64,000 nucleotides of DNA from Flavobacterium succinicans LMG 10402 (lineage in GTDB: Bacteria; Bacteroidota; Bacteroidia; Flavobacteriales; Flavobacteriaceae): NCBI RefSeq assembly GCF_000611675.1, contig NZ_JATV01000006.1:124001-188000 (forward strand), read 5' to 3'. Numbering within the stretch: position 1 is the first letter of the stretch; each line of letters opens with the position of its first letter. The translations under genes and the position numbers were made by a program. Under the pieces are notes generated by a model, which saw only the letters and a list, made by a program, of their open reading frames with translations, did not search any database and was not told the DNA's origin. Shown piece after piece: positions 51,053-60,182 of the stretch.

Positions 51053-52834
51053 ATGGTCAATATCACACGTCTTTTTGATTTCCCCTACTATCAATTAGAA
51101 AAATTTAACTCCATTCCAGATGCTTTAGCGACGAAGCAAAATGGAGTTTGGATCAAAACTTCGACAGAAGAATACATTGCAAAATCGAACACGATTTCAA
51201 GAGCATTGCTCCGAATGGGCATTCAAAAAAATGACAAAATTGCCATTATCTCATCCAATAATAGAACCGAATGGCATATTATGGATATTGGGGTATTGCA
51301 AACTGGAGCTCAAACGGTGCCGATATATCCTACCATTGGAGAGGAAGACTATGAATATATTTTGAATCATTCTGAATCCAAATATTGTTTTGTCTCGGAT
51401 GTTGATGTGTACAACAAACTAAAAAACATACAAGCCAATGTGCCGGGCTTAAAGGAAGTATATTCGTTTAATGAGATTGAAGGTTGCCAAAATTGGACTA
51501 CTTTATTCGCTTTAGGAAATGATGAAAGCAACCAAAATGAAGTAGAGCAACGCAAATCTAGCGTTAACGAAATGGATTTGGCGACTATCATATACACCTC
51601 TGGTACCACTGGAAAACCAAAAGGTGTGATGCTTTCTCATCAAAATATTGTTTCGGATGTATTAAATAGTGCGCCAAGAGTTCCTTTTGAATCAGGAAAA
51701 AACACTGCCTTAAGCTTCTTGCCAATTTGCCATATTTTTGAACGCATGATTTTGTATTTGTACCAATATTGTGGTGTTTCGGTTTATTTTGGAGAATCGA
51801 TAGACAAAATTAGCGATAACCTTAAAGAGGTGCGACCTAATGTGATTACTGCCGTGCCTCGCTTACTAGAAAAAGTATACGATAAAATTTATGCCAAAGG
51901 AGCTGAATTAACCGGAATCAAAAGATTGCTTTTCTTTTGGGCGATTAATTTGGGCCTACATTATGCGCCGTATGGCGCGAATGGTTTTTGGTATGAATTC
52001 CAATTAAAAATTGCTAGAAAATTAATTTTTAGCAAATGGAAAGAAGGATTAGGAGGAAAATTAGATTTAATGGTCTCAGGAAGTGCAGCTTTGCAACCCC
52101 GATTATCTAGAGTATTTGCCGCTGCCGAAATTCCAGTAATGGAAGGATATGGTCTAACAGAGACTTCCCCAGTAATTGCTGTAAATGATATGAGAAACAA
52201 AGGTTTCAAAGTTGGAACCGTAGGTAAGGTTATTCAAAATGTAGAAGTGAAAATTGCCGAAGATGGAGAAATTCTTTGTAAAGGACCTAACGTAATGATG
52301 GGATATTACAAAGACCCTGAAAAAACAGCCGAAGTATTATCAGGTGGTTATTTTCATACGGGAGATATTGGCAACATCGATTCAGAGGGCTTTTTGACCA
52401 TTACAGATCGAAAAAAAGAAATGTTCAAAACCTCAGGAGGAAAATATATTGCACCTCAAATGATTGAAAACAAAATGAAACAATCTCGTTTTATTGAACA
52501 AATCATGGTGATTGGTGATGGTGAAAAAATGCCAGCCGCTTTCATTCAACCTAGTTTTGAATTCATCAAAGAATGGGAAAAATTACATGATATTGAAGTT
52601 GGCAAAACCAATCAGGAAGTAATTTCGCATCCAAAAGTTATTGCAAGAATACAGGAAGAAGTAGATCATTTGAATGCTAAATTTGGGAATTGGGAAAAAA
52701 TAAAACGTTTTGAATTGACTCCAGATGTTTGGTCTATTGATGGCGGTCAACTTACCCCTACCTTAAAACTAAAACGAAAGGTTATCATGGAAATGTATAA
52801 ACCGTTATATGAAAAAATTTACGGTCAATCATAA
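51053..52834 (+). CDS. Long-chain fatty-acid-CoA ligase (AMP-binding family)
   Basis: A 593-residue adenylate-forming enzyme. Motifs: A3-type P-loop IIYTSGTTGKPKGVMLSHQN (about 180-199), YGLTETSP (A5), GYFHTGDIGNID with the invariant Asp (A7), TDRKKEMFKTSGGKYIAP (A8) and a catalytic Lys near the C-terminus in LTPTLKLKRKV. The length and the FHTGD/KTSGGKYI pattern match long-chain acyl-CoA synthetases (FadD15/FAA type). It activates fatty acids with ATP and CoA. The beta-oxidation operon starts about 340 bp downstream, so joint use is likely, though they are separate transcription units. Confidence 0.92.
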   Translation: MVNITRLFDFPYYQLEKFNSIPDALATKQNGVWIKTSTEEYIAKSNTISRALLRMGIQKNDKIAIISSNNRTEWHIMDIGVLQTGAQTVPIYPTIGEEDYEYILNHSESKYCFVSDVDVYNKLKNIQANVPGLKEVYSFNEIEGCQNWTTLFALGNDESNQNEVEQRKSSVNEMDLATIIYTSGTTGKPKGVMLSHQNIVSDVLNSAPRVPFESGKNTALSFLPICHIFERMILYLYQYCGVSVYFGESIDKISDNLKEVRPNVITAVPRLLEKVYDKIYAKGAELTGIKRLLFFWAINLGLHYAPYGANGFWYEFQLKIARKLIFSKWKEGLGGKLDLMVSGSAALQPRLSRVFAAAEIPVMEGYGLTETSPVIAVNDMRNKGFKVGTVGKVIQNVEVKIAEDGEILCKGPNVMMGYYKDPEKTAEVLSGGYFHTGDIGNIDSEGFLTITDRKKEMFKTSGGKYIAPQMIENKMKQSRFIEQIMVIGDGEKMPAAFIQPSFEFIKEWEKLHDIEVGKTNQEVISHPKVIARIQEEVDHLNAKFGNWEKIKRFELTPDVWSIDGGQLTPTLKLKRKVIMEMYKPLYEKIYGQS

Positions 52835-52854
52835 AAAAATGCAACCACAACCAA

Positions 52855-52888
52855 AAGTCCTGATTTACAAATTCAGGACTTTTTTTTT
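52855..52888 (+). terminator. Terminator of acyl-CoA ligase gene
   Basis: AAGTCCTGAATTT-type stem: AAGTCCTGA and TCAGGACTT around a roughly 11-base loop, followed by nine T residues. Confidence 0.85.
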
Positions 52889-53125
52889 GGAGTATACCGA
52901 TCAGTTTTTATATATTTTTAAAATCTTAAAAAAAATCTAGCTAGAAAAAGTACTGGTATACCATTAAAAAAAGAGAGTCATTTTGAACAAAGAACCACAT
53001 AAAGACTTTTTTTTTGCACCTTCCAAAATTGGAGTCAAAAAACTTAATAAAAGATTGAAAATAAAATACAAAATACTGATTATCAGTGTTAAATTTTTAT
53101 TTTTATAAAAAAACAAAAAAAATAA

Positions 53126-53157
53126 TATGCGTGCATAGTATTTTTTATATATATTTG
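53126..53157 (+). promoter_or_regulatory. MarR-operon promoter with palindromic candidate operator
   Basis: TATGC-GT-GCATA (53126-53137) is a palindrome that sits where an operator between -33 and -7 would lie. The -7 box TATATTTG follows at 53150-53157, 18 bp before the MarR start. Autorepression by the MarR protein is a reasonable but untested reading. Confidence 0.5.
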
Positions 53158-53175
53158 AAATCGATATAGTAAACT

Positions 53176-53667
53176 ATGAAAGACAAAACAATTGATTACA
53201 TTTTGAGAGCAACTTGGCAAGCCGTATCTAGAATGTATAACGAAGAAGCTGCTAAATATGATGCCACCATGGCAACAGGATTTGCCTTATTAAGCATTGA
53301 CAAGGAAGATGGAACACCATCGACTGCTTTGGGACCAAGAATGGGAATGGAAGCTACTAGTTTAACCCGAACACTCAAATCAATGGAAGAAAGAGGGTTG
53401 ATTTATAGAAAAAAAAATCCAGAAGATGGTCGGGGAGTTTTACTATATCTGACTCCTTTTGGTAAAGAAAAAAGAGACCTTTCCAAAAACACGGTACTTC
53501 GGTTCAATGAAACTGTACGTGAACACGTCTCTGAAGAAAAATTACTTCATTTTATGGAGGTAGCCGAAATCATCAATGACTTAATTCTCGAAAAAAGAAT
53601 TTTCAATACTGAAGATATCACATTCAATGAAAATGATTCTTATTATGATGAGAATGAACTTTCATAA
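53176..53667 (+). CDS. MarR family transcriptional regulator
   Basis: A 163-residue winged-helix protein. Helices 3-4 and wing are visible in GPRMGMEATSLTRTLKSMEE and RGLIYRKKNPEDGRGVLLYL; the N-terminal dimerisation helices start DYILRATWQAVSRMYNEEA. MarR proteins bind palindromic DNA and release it when bound by small ligands. It heads the fadB-fadA-acyl-CoA-dehydrogenase operon (46 bp before the next gene), so an acyl-CoA or fatty acid is the likely ligand. The palindrome at 53126-53137 would be its operator. The ligand and site are inference. Confidence 0.88.
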   Translation: MKDKTIDYILRATWQAVSRMYNEEAAKYDATMATGFALLSIDKEDGTPSTALGPRMGMEATSLTRTLKSMEERGLIYRKKNPEDGRGVLLYLTPFGKEKRDLSKNTVLRFNETVREHVSEEKLLHFMEVAEIINDLILEKRIFNTEDITFNENDSYYDENELS

Positions 53668-53713
53668 AAAAACGAATTCCAAATTAATCAAAAAAAATAA
53701 ATAGTAACTAAGT

Positions 53714-56104
53714 ATGAAACGCACAATTAAAAAAGTCGCAGTAATCGGATCTGGAATTATGGGTTCTGGAATTGCTTGCCATTTTGCCAACATTGGTGTT
53801 GAAGTCTTGCTTTTGGATATTGTTCCAAGAGAATTGACGGATGCAGAAGCCAAAAAAGGATTAACTCTCGAAAGCAAAATCGTGAGAAACCGATTGGTAA
53901 ATGATAGTTTAGCTACCGCTTTAAAATCAAAGCCCTCTCCTATTTACAATCAAAAATTCGCAAACCGTATCAGTACTGGAAACACTACAGATGATATGGC
54001 GAAAATTGCAGGTGTAGATTGGATTATCGAGGTAGTTGTTGAGCGTTTAGACATCAAAAAATTGGTTTTTGAACAAATTGAAAAATTCAGAAAACCAGGT
54101 ACTTTGGTAACCTCAAACACTTCTGGTATTCCGATTCACTTCATGAGTGAAGGTCGTAGTGAAGATTTCCAAAAGCACTTCTGCGGAACTCACTTTTTTA
54201 ACCCTGCGCGTTACTTGAAATTATTCGAAATCATTCCAGGTCCACAAACTTCTACTGAAGTTCTGGATTTCTTAACTGGATATGGTGAGAAATTCTTAGG
54301 AAAAACTTCGGTAGTAGCCAAAGACACTCCAGCTTTTATCGGAAACAGAATTGGAATCTACGGAATCCAAAGTTTGTTTCACTTGGTAAAAGAATTGGGA
54401 TTAACTATTGAAGAAGTTGATAAATTGACAGGACCAGTTATTGGTCGTCCAAAATCGGCTACCTTCAGAACGGTTGACGTTGTAGGACTAGATACTTTGG
54501 TACATGTGGCCAACGGAATCTACGAAAACTGCCCAACTGATGAGCAACATGAGTTGTTCAAACTACCAGATTTCGTCAACAAAATGATGGAAAACAAATG
54601 GTTGGGAAGTAAAACAGGACAAGGTTTCTACAAAAAAGAAGGCAAAGAAATTTTATCTTTAGACTTAGACACTTTAGAATATCGTGCTGCAAAAAGAGCT
54701 TCTTTCGCAACTTTGGAATTGACAAAAACAATTGACAAGCCAATCAATAGATTTAAAGTTTTAGTAAAAGGAAAAGACAAAGCGGGTGAATTCTACAGAA
54801 AAAGTTTTGCTGGAATGTTTGCTTATGTTTCGAATAGAATTCCTGAAATCTCAGATGAATTATACAAAATTGACGACGCTATGAAAGCTGGTTTTGGATG
54901 GGAAAATGGTCCATTCGAAATTTGGGATGCCATAGGTGTTGAAAAAGGAATTGAAATTATGCAAGCTGAAGGTCTTACTCCTGCTGCATGGGTTACCGAA
55001 ATGATAGCTACTGGAAATACTAGTTTTTATACAGTAAAAGAAGGTGCTACTTATTTCTACAATGTTCCAACAAAATCACAAACCAAAGTTCCTGGTCAAG
55101 ATGCATTCATCATCTTGAACAACATACGCGAAACCAAAAAAGTATGGAGCAACAGTGGCGCCATTATTCAAGATTTGGGAGATGGTATCTTAAACTTAGA
55201 ATTCCAATCTAAAATGAATACTATTGGTGGCGATGTATTGCAAGGAATCAACAAAGCAATCGATCTAGCCGAGAAAGAATACCAAGGTTTAGTAATTGGA
55301 AATCAAGCAGCAAACTTTTCTGTTGGAGCCAATATTGGAATGATTTTCATGATGGCTGTAGAGCAAGAATACGACGAATTGAACATGGCGATCAAAATGT
55401 TTCAAGACACTATGATGCGCGTGCGTTACTCTGGAATTCCAGTAGTAGTTGCACCACACGGTATGACATTGGGTGGTGGTTGCGAAATGAGTTTACATGC
55501 TGACAAAGTTGTAGCTGCAGCTGAATCGTACATTGGATTAGTAGAATTTGGTGTAGGTGTTATTCCTGGTGGTGGTGGATCAAAAGAAATGGCGTTGAGA
55601 GCGTCTGATTTGTTCCGTAAAAACGACGTAGAATTGAACGTGCTTCAAGAGTATTTCTTAACAGTGGCAATGGCCAAAGTATCTACATCTGCTTATGAAG
55701 CTTTTGACTTAGGTATTTTACAACATGGTAAAGACGTGGTGGTAGTCAACAAAGATCGCCAGATTGCTGAGGCTAAAAAACATGCTTTATTGATGGCCGA
55801 AGCTGGTTACACTCAACCTATTCGCAGAAAAGATGTAAAAGTATTAGGAAAACAAGCCTTGGGAATGTTCTTAGTTGGAACTGACCAAATGCAAGCAGGT
55901 AAATACATCTCTGAACACGATAAGAAAATTGCCAACAAACTGGCTTATGTAATGGCTGGTGGAGATTTATCTGAAGCGACCTTAGTATCTGAACAATACT
56001 TATTGGATATCGAAAGAGAAGCTTTCTTATCGCTTTGTACAGAAAGAAAGACCTTAGAGAGAATTCAATTTATGTTAACTAAAGGGAAACCGTTGAGAAA
56101 CTAG
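53714..56104 (+). CDS. 3-hydroxyacyl-CoA dehydrogenase / enoyl-CoA hydratase fusion (FadN-type)
   Basis: A 796-residue bifunctional enzyme. The N-terminal dehydrogenase has the NAD loop IGSGIMGSGIACHFANIG (about 12-29), catalytic His in CGTHFFNPARYL, and EVVVERLDIKK. The C-terminal hydratase (about 510-720) contains GMTLGGGCEMSLHADKVV and GLVEFGVGVIPGGGGS, with the Glu acid/base residues. The order dehydrogenase then hydratase is that of Bacillus FadN, the reverse of E. coli FadB. It performs two steps of beta-oxidation. In this operon it lies between MarR and an inserted four-helix-bundle gene. Confidence 0.92.
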   Translation: MKRTIKKVAVIGSGIMGSGIACHFANIGVEVLLLDIVPRELTDAEAKKGLTLESKIVRNRLVNDSLATALKSKPSPIYNQKFANRISTGNTTDDMAKIAGVDWIIEVVVERLDIKKLVFEQIEKFRKPGTLVTSNTSGIPIHFMSEGRSEDFQKHFCGTHFFNPARYLKLFEIIPGPQTSTEVLDFLTGYGEKFLGKTSVVAKDTPAFIGNRIGIYGIQSLFHLVKELGLTIEEVDKLTGPVIGRPKSATFRTVDVVGLDTLVHVANGIYENCPTDEQHELFKLPDFVNKMMENKWLGSKTGQGFYKKEGKEILSLDLDTLEYRAAKRASFATLELTKTIDKPINRFKVLVKGKDKAGEFYRKSFAGMFAYVSNRIPEISDELYKIDDAMKAGFGWENGPFEIWDAIGVEKGIEIMQAEGLTPAAWVTEMIATGNTSFYTVKEGATYFYNVPTKSQTKVPGQDAFIILNNIRETKKVWSNSGAIIQDLGDGILNLEFQSKMNTIGGDVLQGINKAIDLAEKEYQGLVIGNQAANFSVGANIGMIFMMAVEQEYDELNMAIKMFQDTMMRVRYSGIPVVVAPHGMTLGGGCEMSLHADKVVAAAESYIGLVEFGVGVIPGGGGSKEMALRASDLFRKNDVELNVLQEYFLTVAMAKVSTSAYEAFDLGILQHGKDVVVVNKDRQIAEAKKHALLMAEAGYTQPIRRKDVKVLGKQALGMFLVGTDQMQAGKYISEHDKKIANKLAYVMAGGDLSEATLVSEQYLLDIEREAFLSLCTERKTLERIQFMLTKGKPLRN

Positions 56105-56116
56105 ATTGAAGTACAA

Positions 56117-56540
56117 AGAATTAAGTATTAAGTATCAAGACCTAGAAATATGCATCAATTTGAGAAATTAAAGATTTGGCAAAAAGCAATGGATATTGCT
56201 GTAGATGTTTACAAAGTCACTTCAGAATTACCTTCTGATGAGAAATTTAACTTAACACATCAAATTAAAAAATGTGCCGTTTCTATTCCATCAAATATTG
56301 CTGAGGGATCAGGAAGAAACTCAAATAATGAGTTTGTGCATTTTCTTGGTATTGCAAATGGTTCTACTTATGAATTAATCACTCAATTAATGATTTCAAA
56401 ACGCTTAGAATTAGTTGAAGAAGAAAAAATTACTCCAATCATCTCTAATTTAGTGGAAGTGAGTAACATGAATTTTACTCTTCAAAAATCTCTAAAATCT
56501 ATTAACAAATAACGATTGGAAAATCTTAATACTTAATTCT
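56117..56540. repeat. 16-bp inverted repeat flanking the first four-helix-bundle gene
   Basis: AGAATTAAGTATTAAG at 56117-56132 is the exact complement of CTTAATACTTAATTCT at 56525-56540. The arms bracket the four-helix-bundle gene (56150-56512) with only 15-20 bp on each side. A partial extra unit, CTTAATACTT, follows at 56546-56555. Confidence 0.8.
56150..56512 (+). CDS. Four-helix-bundle protein (S23/IVP, Avd-like), cassette 1
   Basis: A 120-residue protein of the TIGR02436 type. The signature runs FEKLKIWQKAMDIAVDV, then KCAVSIPSNIAEGSGR and YELITQLMISKRLEL. Proteins of this family were first found encoded in 23S rRNA intervening sequences, and a relative (Avd) helps diversity-generating retroelements; they form pentamers of four-helix bundles. 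No reverse transcriptase is near. It is placed between fadB and fadA genes and is flanked by a 16-bp inverted repeat. Nothing in beta-oxidation requires it. Its biochemical role is unknown. Confidence 0.88.
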   Translation: MHQFEKLKIWQKAMDIAVDVYKVTSELPSDEKFNLTHQIKKCAVSIPSNIAEGSGRNSNNEFVHFLGIANGSTYELITQLMISKRLELVEEEKITPIISNLVEVSNMNFTLQKSLKSINK

Positions 56541-56561
56541 CCAATCTTAATACTTTTAACA

Positions 56562-57743
56562 ATGAAAACAGCATATATTGTAAAAGCTTATCGTACAGCC
56601 GTAGGAAAAGCACCAAAGGGAGTTTTTAGATTCAAACGCCCTGATGAATTAGCAGCAGAAACCATTCAGTACATGATGAATGAGTTGCCTGATTTTGACA
56701 AAACCCGTATTGATGACGTAATGGTTGGAAATGCTATGCCAGAAGCTGAACAAGGCCTAAATGTCGGACGTTTGATTTCTTTGATGGGATTAAAAGTAGA
56801 CGATGTTCCTGGAGTTACCGTAAACAGATACTGTGCTTCAGGTTTAGAAACTATCGGGATGGCAACTGCCAAAATCCAATCTGGAATGGCACATTGTATC
56901 ATTGCAGGTGGAGCTGAAAGTATGAGTTATATTCCAATGGGAGGTTACAAACCAACACCAGATTACAAAGTGGCTGCAGCTGGTCACGAAGATTACTACT
57001 GGGGAATGGGATTGACTTCTGAAGCGGTAGCAAAACAATTCAACATTTCTCGTGCAGACCAAGATGAGTTTGCTTTTCAATCGCACAATAAAGCCTTAAA
57101 AGCCCAAGCAGAAGGAAAATTTGACAACCAAATTGTACCTATTACAGTTGAGCAAACTTTTATCAATGAAAATGGTAAAAAAGAAACCAAATCTTATGTG
57201 GTAACTAAAGATGAAGGCCCAAGAGTTGGTACTTCGTTGGAAGGACTAGCAGGTCTTAGAGCTGTTTTTGCAGCAGACGGAAGTGTAACAGCAGGTAACT
57301 CTTCTCAAATGAGTGATGGTGCTGCTTTCGTTTTGGTGATGAGCGAAGAAATGGTAAAAGAATTAAACATTCAGCCGATTGCCCGTTTGGTAAACTTTGC
57401 TTCTGCTGGTGTAGAACCAAGAATTATGGGAATTGGTCCGGTAAAAGCCATTCCAAAAGCCTTAAAACAAGCAGGATTGACACTAAATGACATCGATTTG
57501 ATTGAGCTAAATGAGGCTTTTGCTTCTCAAGCTTTAGCAGTAACTAGAGAGCTCAACTTAAATCCTGACATCATCAACGTAAACGGTGGAGCTATTGCTT
57601 TAGGTCACCCTCTAGGTTGTACAGGTGCTAAACTTTCGGTTCAATTATTCGACGAAATGAAACGCAGAGGCAACAAATACGGAATTGTTTCTATGTGCGT
57701 AGGTACAGGACAAGGAAGTGCAGGGATATTTGAGTTGGTGTAA
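56562..57743 (+). CDS. Acetyl-CoA acyltransferase (3-ketoacyl-CoA thiolase)
   Basis: A 393-residue thiolase of standard length. The acyl-accepting cysteine is in [12 protein letters not shown] (about residue 91), the catalytic His/Asn are in [10 protein letters not shown] and [16 protein letters not shown], and the second Cys is in SMCVGTGQG. It cleaves 3-ketoacyl-CoA in the last beta-oxidation step. It is the third enzyme gene of the MarR-headed operon and is separated from its neighbours by two inserted four-helix-bundle genes. Firm. Confidence 0.95.
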   Translation: MKTAYIVKAYRTAVGKAPKGVFRFKRPDELAAETIQYMMNELPDFDKTRIDDVMVGNAMPEAEQGLNVGRLISLMGLKVDDVPGVTVNRYCASGLETIGMATAKIQSGMAHCIIAGGAESMSYIPMGGYKPTPDYKVAAAGHEDYYWGMGLTSEAVAKQFNISRADQDEFAFQSHNKALKAQAEGKFDNQIVPITVEQTFINENGKKETKSYVVTKDEGPRVGTSLEGLAGLRAVFAADGSVTAGNSSQMSDGAAFVLVMSEEMVKELNIQPIARLVNFASAGVEPRIMGIGPVKAIPKALKQAGLTLNDIDLIELNEAFASQALAVTRELNLNPDIINVNGGAIALGHPLGCTGAKLSVQLFDEMKRRGNKYGIVSMCVGTGQGSAGIFELV

Positions 57744-57747
57744 AAGG

Positions 57748-58301
57748 AGATAATAGATGAGAGACGGATGGATAATAGATTTTTGTTCAATTTTATCAAA
57801 TCAAAATCTTTCATCTATCCGTCTATCCATCTGTTACCTATCATCTTTCAGTCTATCATCGAAAATTTAAAAACATGAGCGAATTCAAAAGACATAATTT
57901 CAAAAAACTAAAAATTTGGCAAATGGCAATGGAGATTGCTAAACTAATTTTAGATGCAACGGATACATTTCCAGTTTCTGAAAAATTTGGATTGAAAAGT
58001 CAAATGGATCGATCTACTGTTTCTATGCCATCAAATATTGCAGAAGGATCAAGTAGAACAGATAAATCTTTTAGTTATTTTCTGAATATATCTTTAGGAT
58101 CGTCTTTTGAACTACAAACACAACTTTTACTTGCAAATCATAGAAAATATATAACAGACGAATACACCAATTTTATTGAAATAAAAATTGAAGAATTTCA
58201 AAAGGCAACAATGTCATTTCAAAACACATTAAATAAATAACTTATAAATTAATTCATAAATAATCGGCGTCTATTATCTATTCGTCTATTATCTATCATC
58301 T
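57748..58301. repeat. Degenerate inverted/direct repeats around the second four-helix-bundle gene
   Basis: Upstream, GATAATAGATGAGAGACGG (from 57748) and its partial complement CATCTATCCGTCTATCCATC (57812 onward) form an imperfect hairpin; downstream, GTCTATTATCTATTCGTC (from about 58269) belongs to the same TATTATCTATCCGTC motif family. They bracket the gene at 57875-58240. The units are imperfect, so exact ends cannot be fixed. Confidence 0.65.
57875..58240 (+). CDS. Four-helix-bundle protein (S23/IVP, Avd-like), cassette 2
   Basis: A 121-residue member of the same family as the gene at 56150 (KKLKIWQMAMEIAK, VSMPSNIAEGSSR, SFELQTQLLLAN). Only the core motifs agree between the two; most other positions differ, so they are separate lineages and not a recent tandem copy. 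It is flanked by degenerate TATTATCTATCCGTC-type repeats, unlike the AGAATTAAGTATT repeats of cassette 1. It sits between thiolase and acyl-CoA dehydrogenase genes. Role unknown. Confidence 0.87.
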   Translation: MSEFKRHNFKKLKIWQMAMEIAKLILDATDTFPVSEKFGLKSQMDRSTVSMPSNIAEGSSRTDKSFSYFLNISLGSSFELQTQLLLANHRKYITDEYTNFIEIKIEEFQKATMSFQNTLNK

Positions 58302-58316
58302 AAATTTAAAAAAAAC

Positions 58317-60107
58317 ATGAGCAATAAAACAAGAGGTGGTCAATTCATCGTAAAGGAAACAAAATGTGAAGATATTTTCACACCAGCAGATTTTAATGAA
58401 GAGCAATTAATGATGCGTGACTCTGTAAAAGAGTTCGTAGACAAAGAATTATGGGCTCATAAAGCTCGTTTTGAGAAAAAAGATTACGCTTATACTGAAG
58501 AAACCATGCGTAAAGCTGGTGAACTAGGTTTACTTGGCGTAGCTGTTCCAGAAGCTTATGGCGGATTAGGAATGGGATTCGTATCGACTATGTTGGTTTG
58601 TGACTATATCTCTGGAGCAACGGGATCATTCTCTACAGCTTTTGGAGCACACACAGGTATCGGTACTATGCCAATTACTTTGTATGGTACAGAAGAACAA
58701 AAATTAAAGTATGTTCCAAAATTGGCTTCAGGTGAGTGGTTTGGTGCGTATTGTTTGACTGAGCCAGGTGCTGGATCGGATGCTAACTCTGGAAAAACAA
58801 AAGCAGTTTTATCTGAAGATGGAAAATATTACAGCATCACAGGACAAAAAATGTGGATTTCTAACGCAGGATTTTGTTCGCTTTTCATTGTTTTCGCTAG
58901 AATTGGCGATGACAAAAACATTACAGGTTTCATCGTAGAAAACGATCCATCTAACGGAATTTCTATGAATGAAGAGGAACACAAATTAGGTATTCGTTCT
59001 TCTTCTACACGTCAGGTGTTCTTTAATGACACTAAAGTTCCTGTTGAAAACATGTTATCTGAAAGAGGTAACGGATTCAAAATTGCGATGAATGCGTTGA
59101 ACGTGGGACGTATCAAATTGGCAGCAGCTTGTTTGGACGCTCAGAGAAGAGTAATTACGGAGTCTGTAAAATATTCAAATGAAAGAATTCAGTTCAATAC
59201 TTCTATTTCTCAATTTGGAGCTATCCGTGCGAAATTAGCTGAAATGGCAACTTCATGCTACGCTGGTGAAAGTGCTTCATACCGTGCAGCAAAAGATATC
59301 GAAGACAGAATCATCGAGCGTGAAGCAGCTGGATCAACGCATCAAGAAGCGGAATTAAAAGGAGTGGAAGAATATGCTATCGAGTGCTCTATCTTGAAAG
59401 TAGCGGTTTCTGAAGACGTTCAAAACTGTTCTGATGAAGGTATACAAATTTTTGGTGGAATGGGATTCTCTGAAGATACTCCGATGGAAAGTGCTTGGAG
59501 AGATGCACGTATCGCTCGTATCTACGAAGGAACGAACGAAATCAACCGTATGCTATCTGTAGGTATGTTGATCAAAAAAGCTATGAAAGGTCACGTAGAT
59601 TTATTAGGACCAGCTTCTGAAGTACAAGCGGAATTAATGGGAATTCCTTCTTTCGAAACACCTGATTATTCTGAATTATTTGCTGAAGAAAAGGAAATGA
59701 TTGGCAAATTGAAAAAAGCGTTCCTAATGGTAGCAGGCGGAGCCGTTCAAAAATACGGCCCAGACTTAGAAGCGCACCAACAATTATTGATGGCTGCTTC
59801 TGATATTTTGATTGAAATTTACATGGCTGAAAGTACCATTTTACGTACTGAAAAATTAGCTAAAACTAATGGTGCAGACAACGTAAAAGAGCAAATCGCA
59901 ATGGCACAATTGTACTTATACAAAGCCGTAGATATCATTACTCAAAAAGGTAAAGAGGGCATCGCTTCGTTTGCTGAAGGTGATGAACAACGTATGATGT
60001 TAATGGGATTGCGTCGTTATACGAAATATACCAATATGCCAAATGTTGTGAGTTTAAGAGAGCAAATTGCTGCTAAACTTGTGAACGAAAACGCATATTG
60101 TTTCTAA
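58317..60107 (+). CDS. Acyl-CoA dehydrogenase (long form)
   Basis: A 596-residue flavoprotein. The FAD/substrate motifs are CLTEPGAGSDANSGKT (about 145-160) and MWISNAGF; the C-terminal catalytic domain has QIFGGMGFSEDTPMESAWRD followed by RIARIYEGTNEINRML, where the Glu is the catalytic base. About 180 residues beyond the normal 380-residue core form an extra helical domain, like very-long-chain dehydrogenases. It carries out the first oxidation of acyl-CoA and would pass electrons to an ETF. It is the last gene of the beta-oxidation operon. Confidence 0.93.
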   Translation: MSNKTRGGQFIVKETKCEDIFTPADFNEEQLMMRDSVKEFVDKELWAHKARFEKKDYAYTEETMRKAGELGLLGVAVPEAYGGLGMGFVSTMLVCDYISGATGSFSTAFGAHTGIGTMPITLYGTEEQKLKYVPKLASGEWFGAYCLTEPGAGSDANSGKTKAVLSEDGKYYSITGQKMWISNAGFCSLFIVFARIGDDKNITGFIVENDPSNGISMNEEEHKLGIRSSSTRQVFFNDTKVPVENMLSERGNGFKIAMNALNVGRIKLAAACLDAQRRVITESVKYSNERIQFNTSISQFGAIRAKLAEMATSCYAGESASYRAAKDIEDRIIEREAAGSTHQEAELKGVEEYAIECSILKVAVSEDVQNCSDEGIQIFGGMGFSEDTPMESAWRDARIARIYEGTNEINRMLSVGMLIKKAMKGHVDLLGPASEVQAELMGIPSFETPDYSELFAEEKEMIGKLKKAFLMVAGGAVQKYGPDLEAHQQLLMAASDILIEIYMAESTILRTEKLAKTNGADNVKEQIAMAQLYLYKAVDIITQKGKEGIASFAEGDEQRMMLMGLRRYTKYTNMPNVVSLREQIAAKLVNENAYCF

Positions 60108-60134
60108 GATTTTTTTTAGTTTTTATTTGTTTAA

Positions 60135-60170
60135 AGAAGTCGGCTTGTGTGGTACAAGTCGGCTTTTTTA
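60135..60170 (+). terminator. Terminator of the beta-oxidation operon
   Basis: AAGTCGGCTTGT (60137-60148) pairs fully with ACAAGTCGGCTT, using two G-U pairs, around a 4-base loop, then six T residues. Confidence 0.8.
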
Positions 60171-60182
60171 TTTCCATAAAAT

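Larger units (their letters stand above)
52835..53175. other. Intergenic region upstream of MarR gene (341 bp)
   Basis: Contents: the ligase terminator (52855-52888), a roughly 200-bp AT-rich stretch with a loose inverted pair around GTATACC/GGTATAC, a palindrome TATGC-GT-GCATA (53126-53137) and a -7 box TATATTTG (53150-53157). No coding region is seen. Confidence 0.65.

Noticed and set aside
56104..58317. Diversity-generating retroelement associated with the Avd-like genes
   Set aside because: No reverse transcriptase, template repeat or variable repeat is visible in the window.
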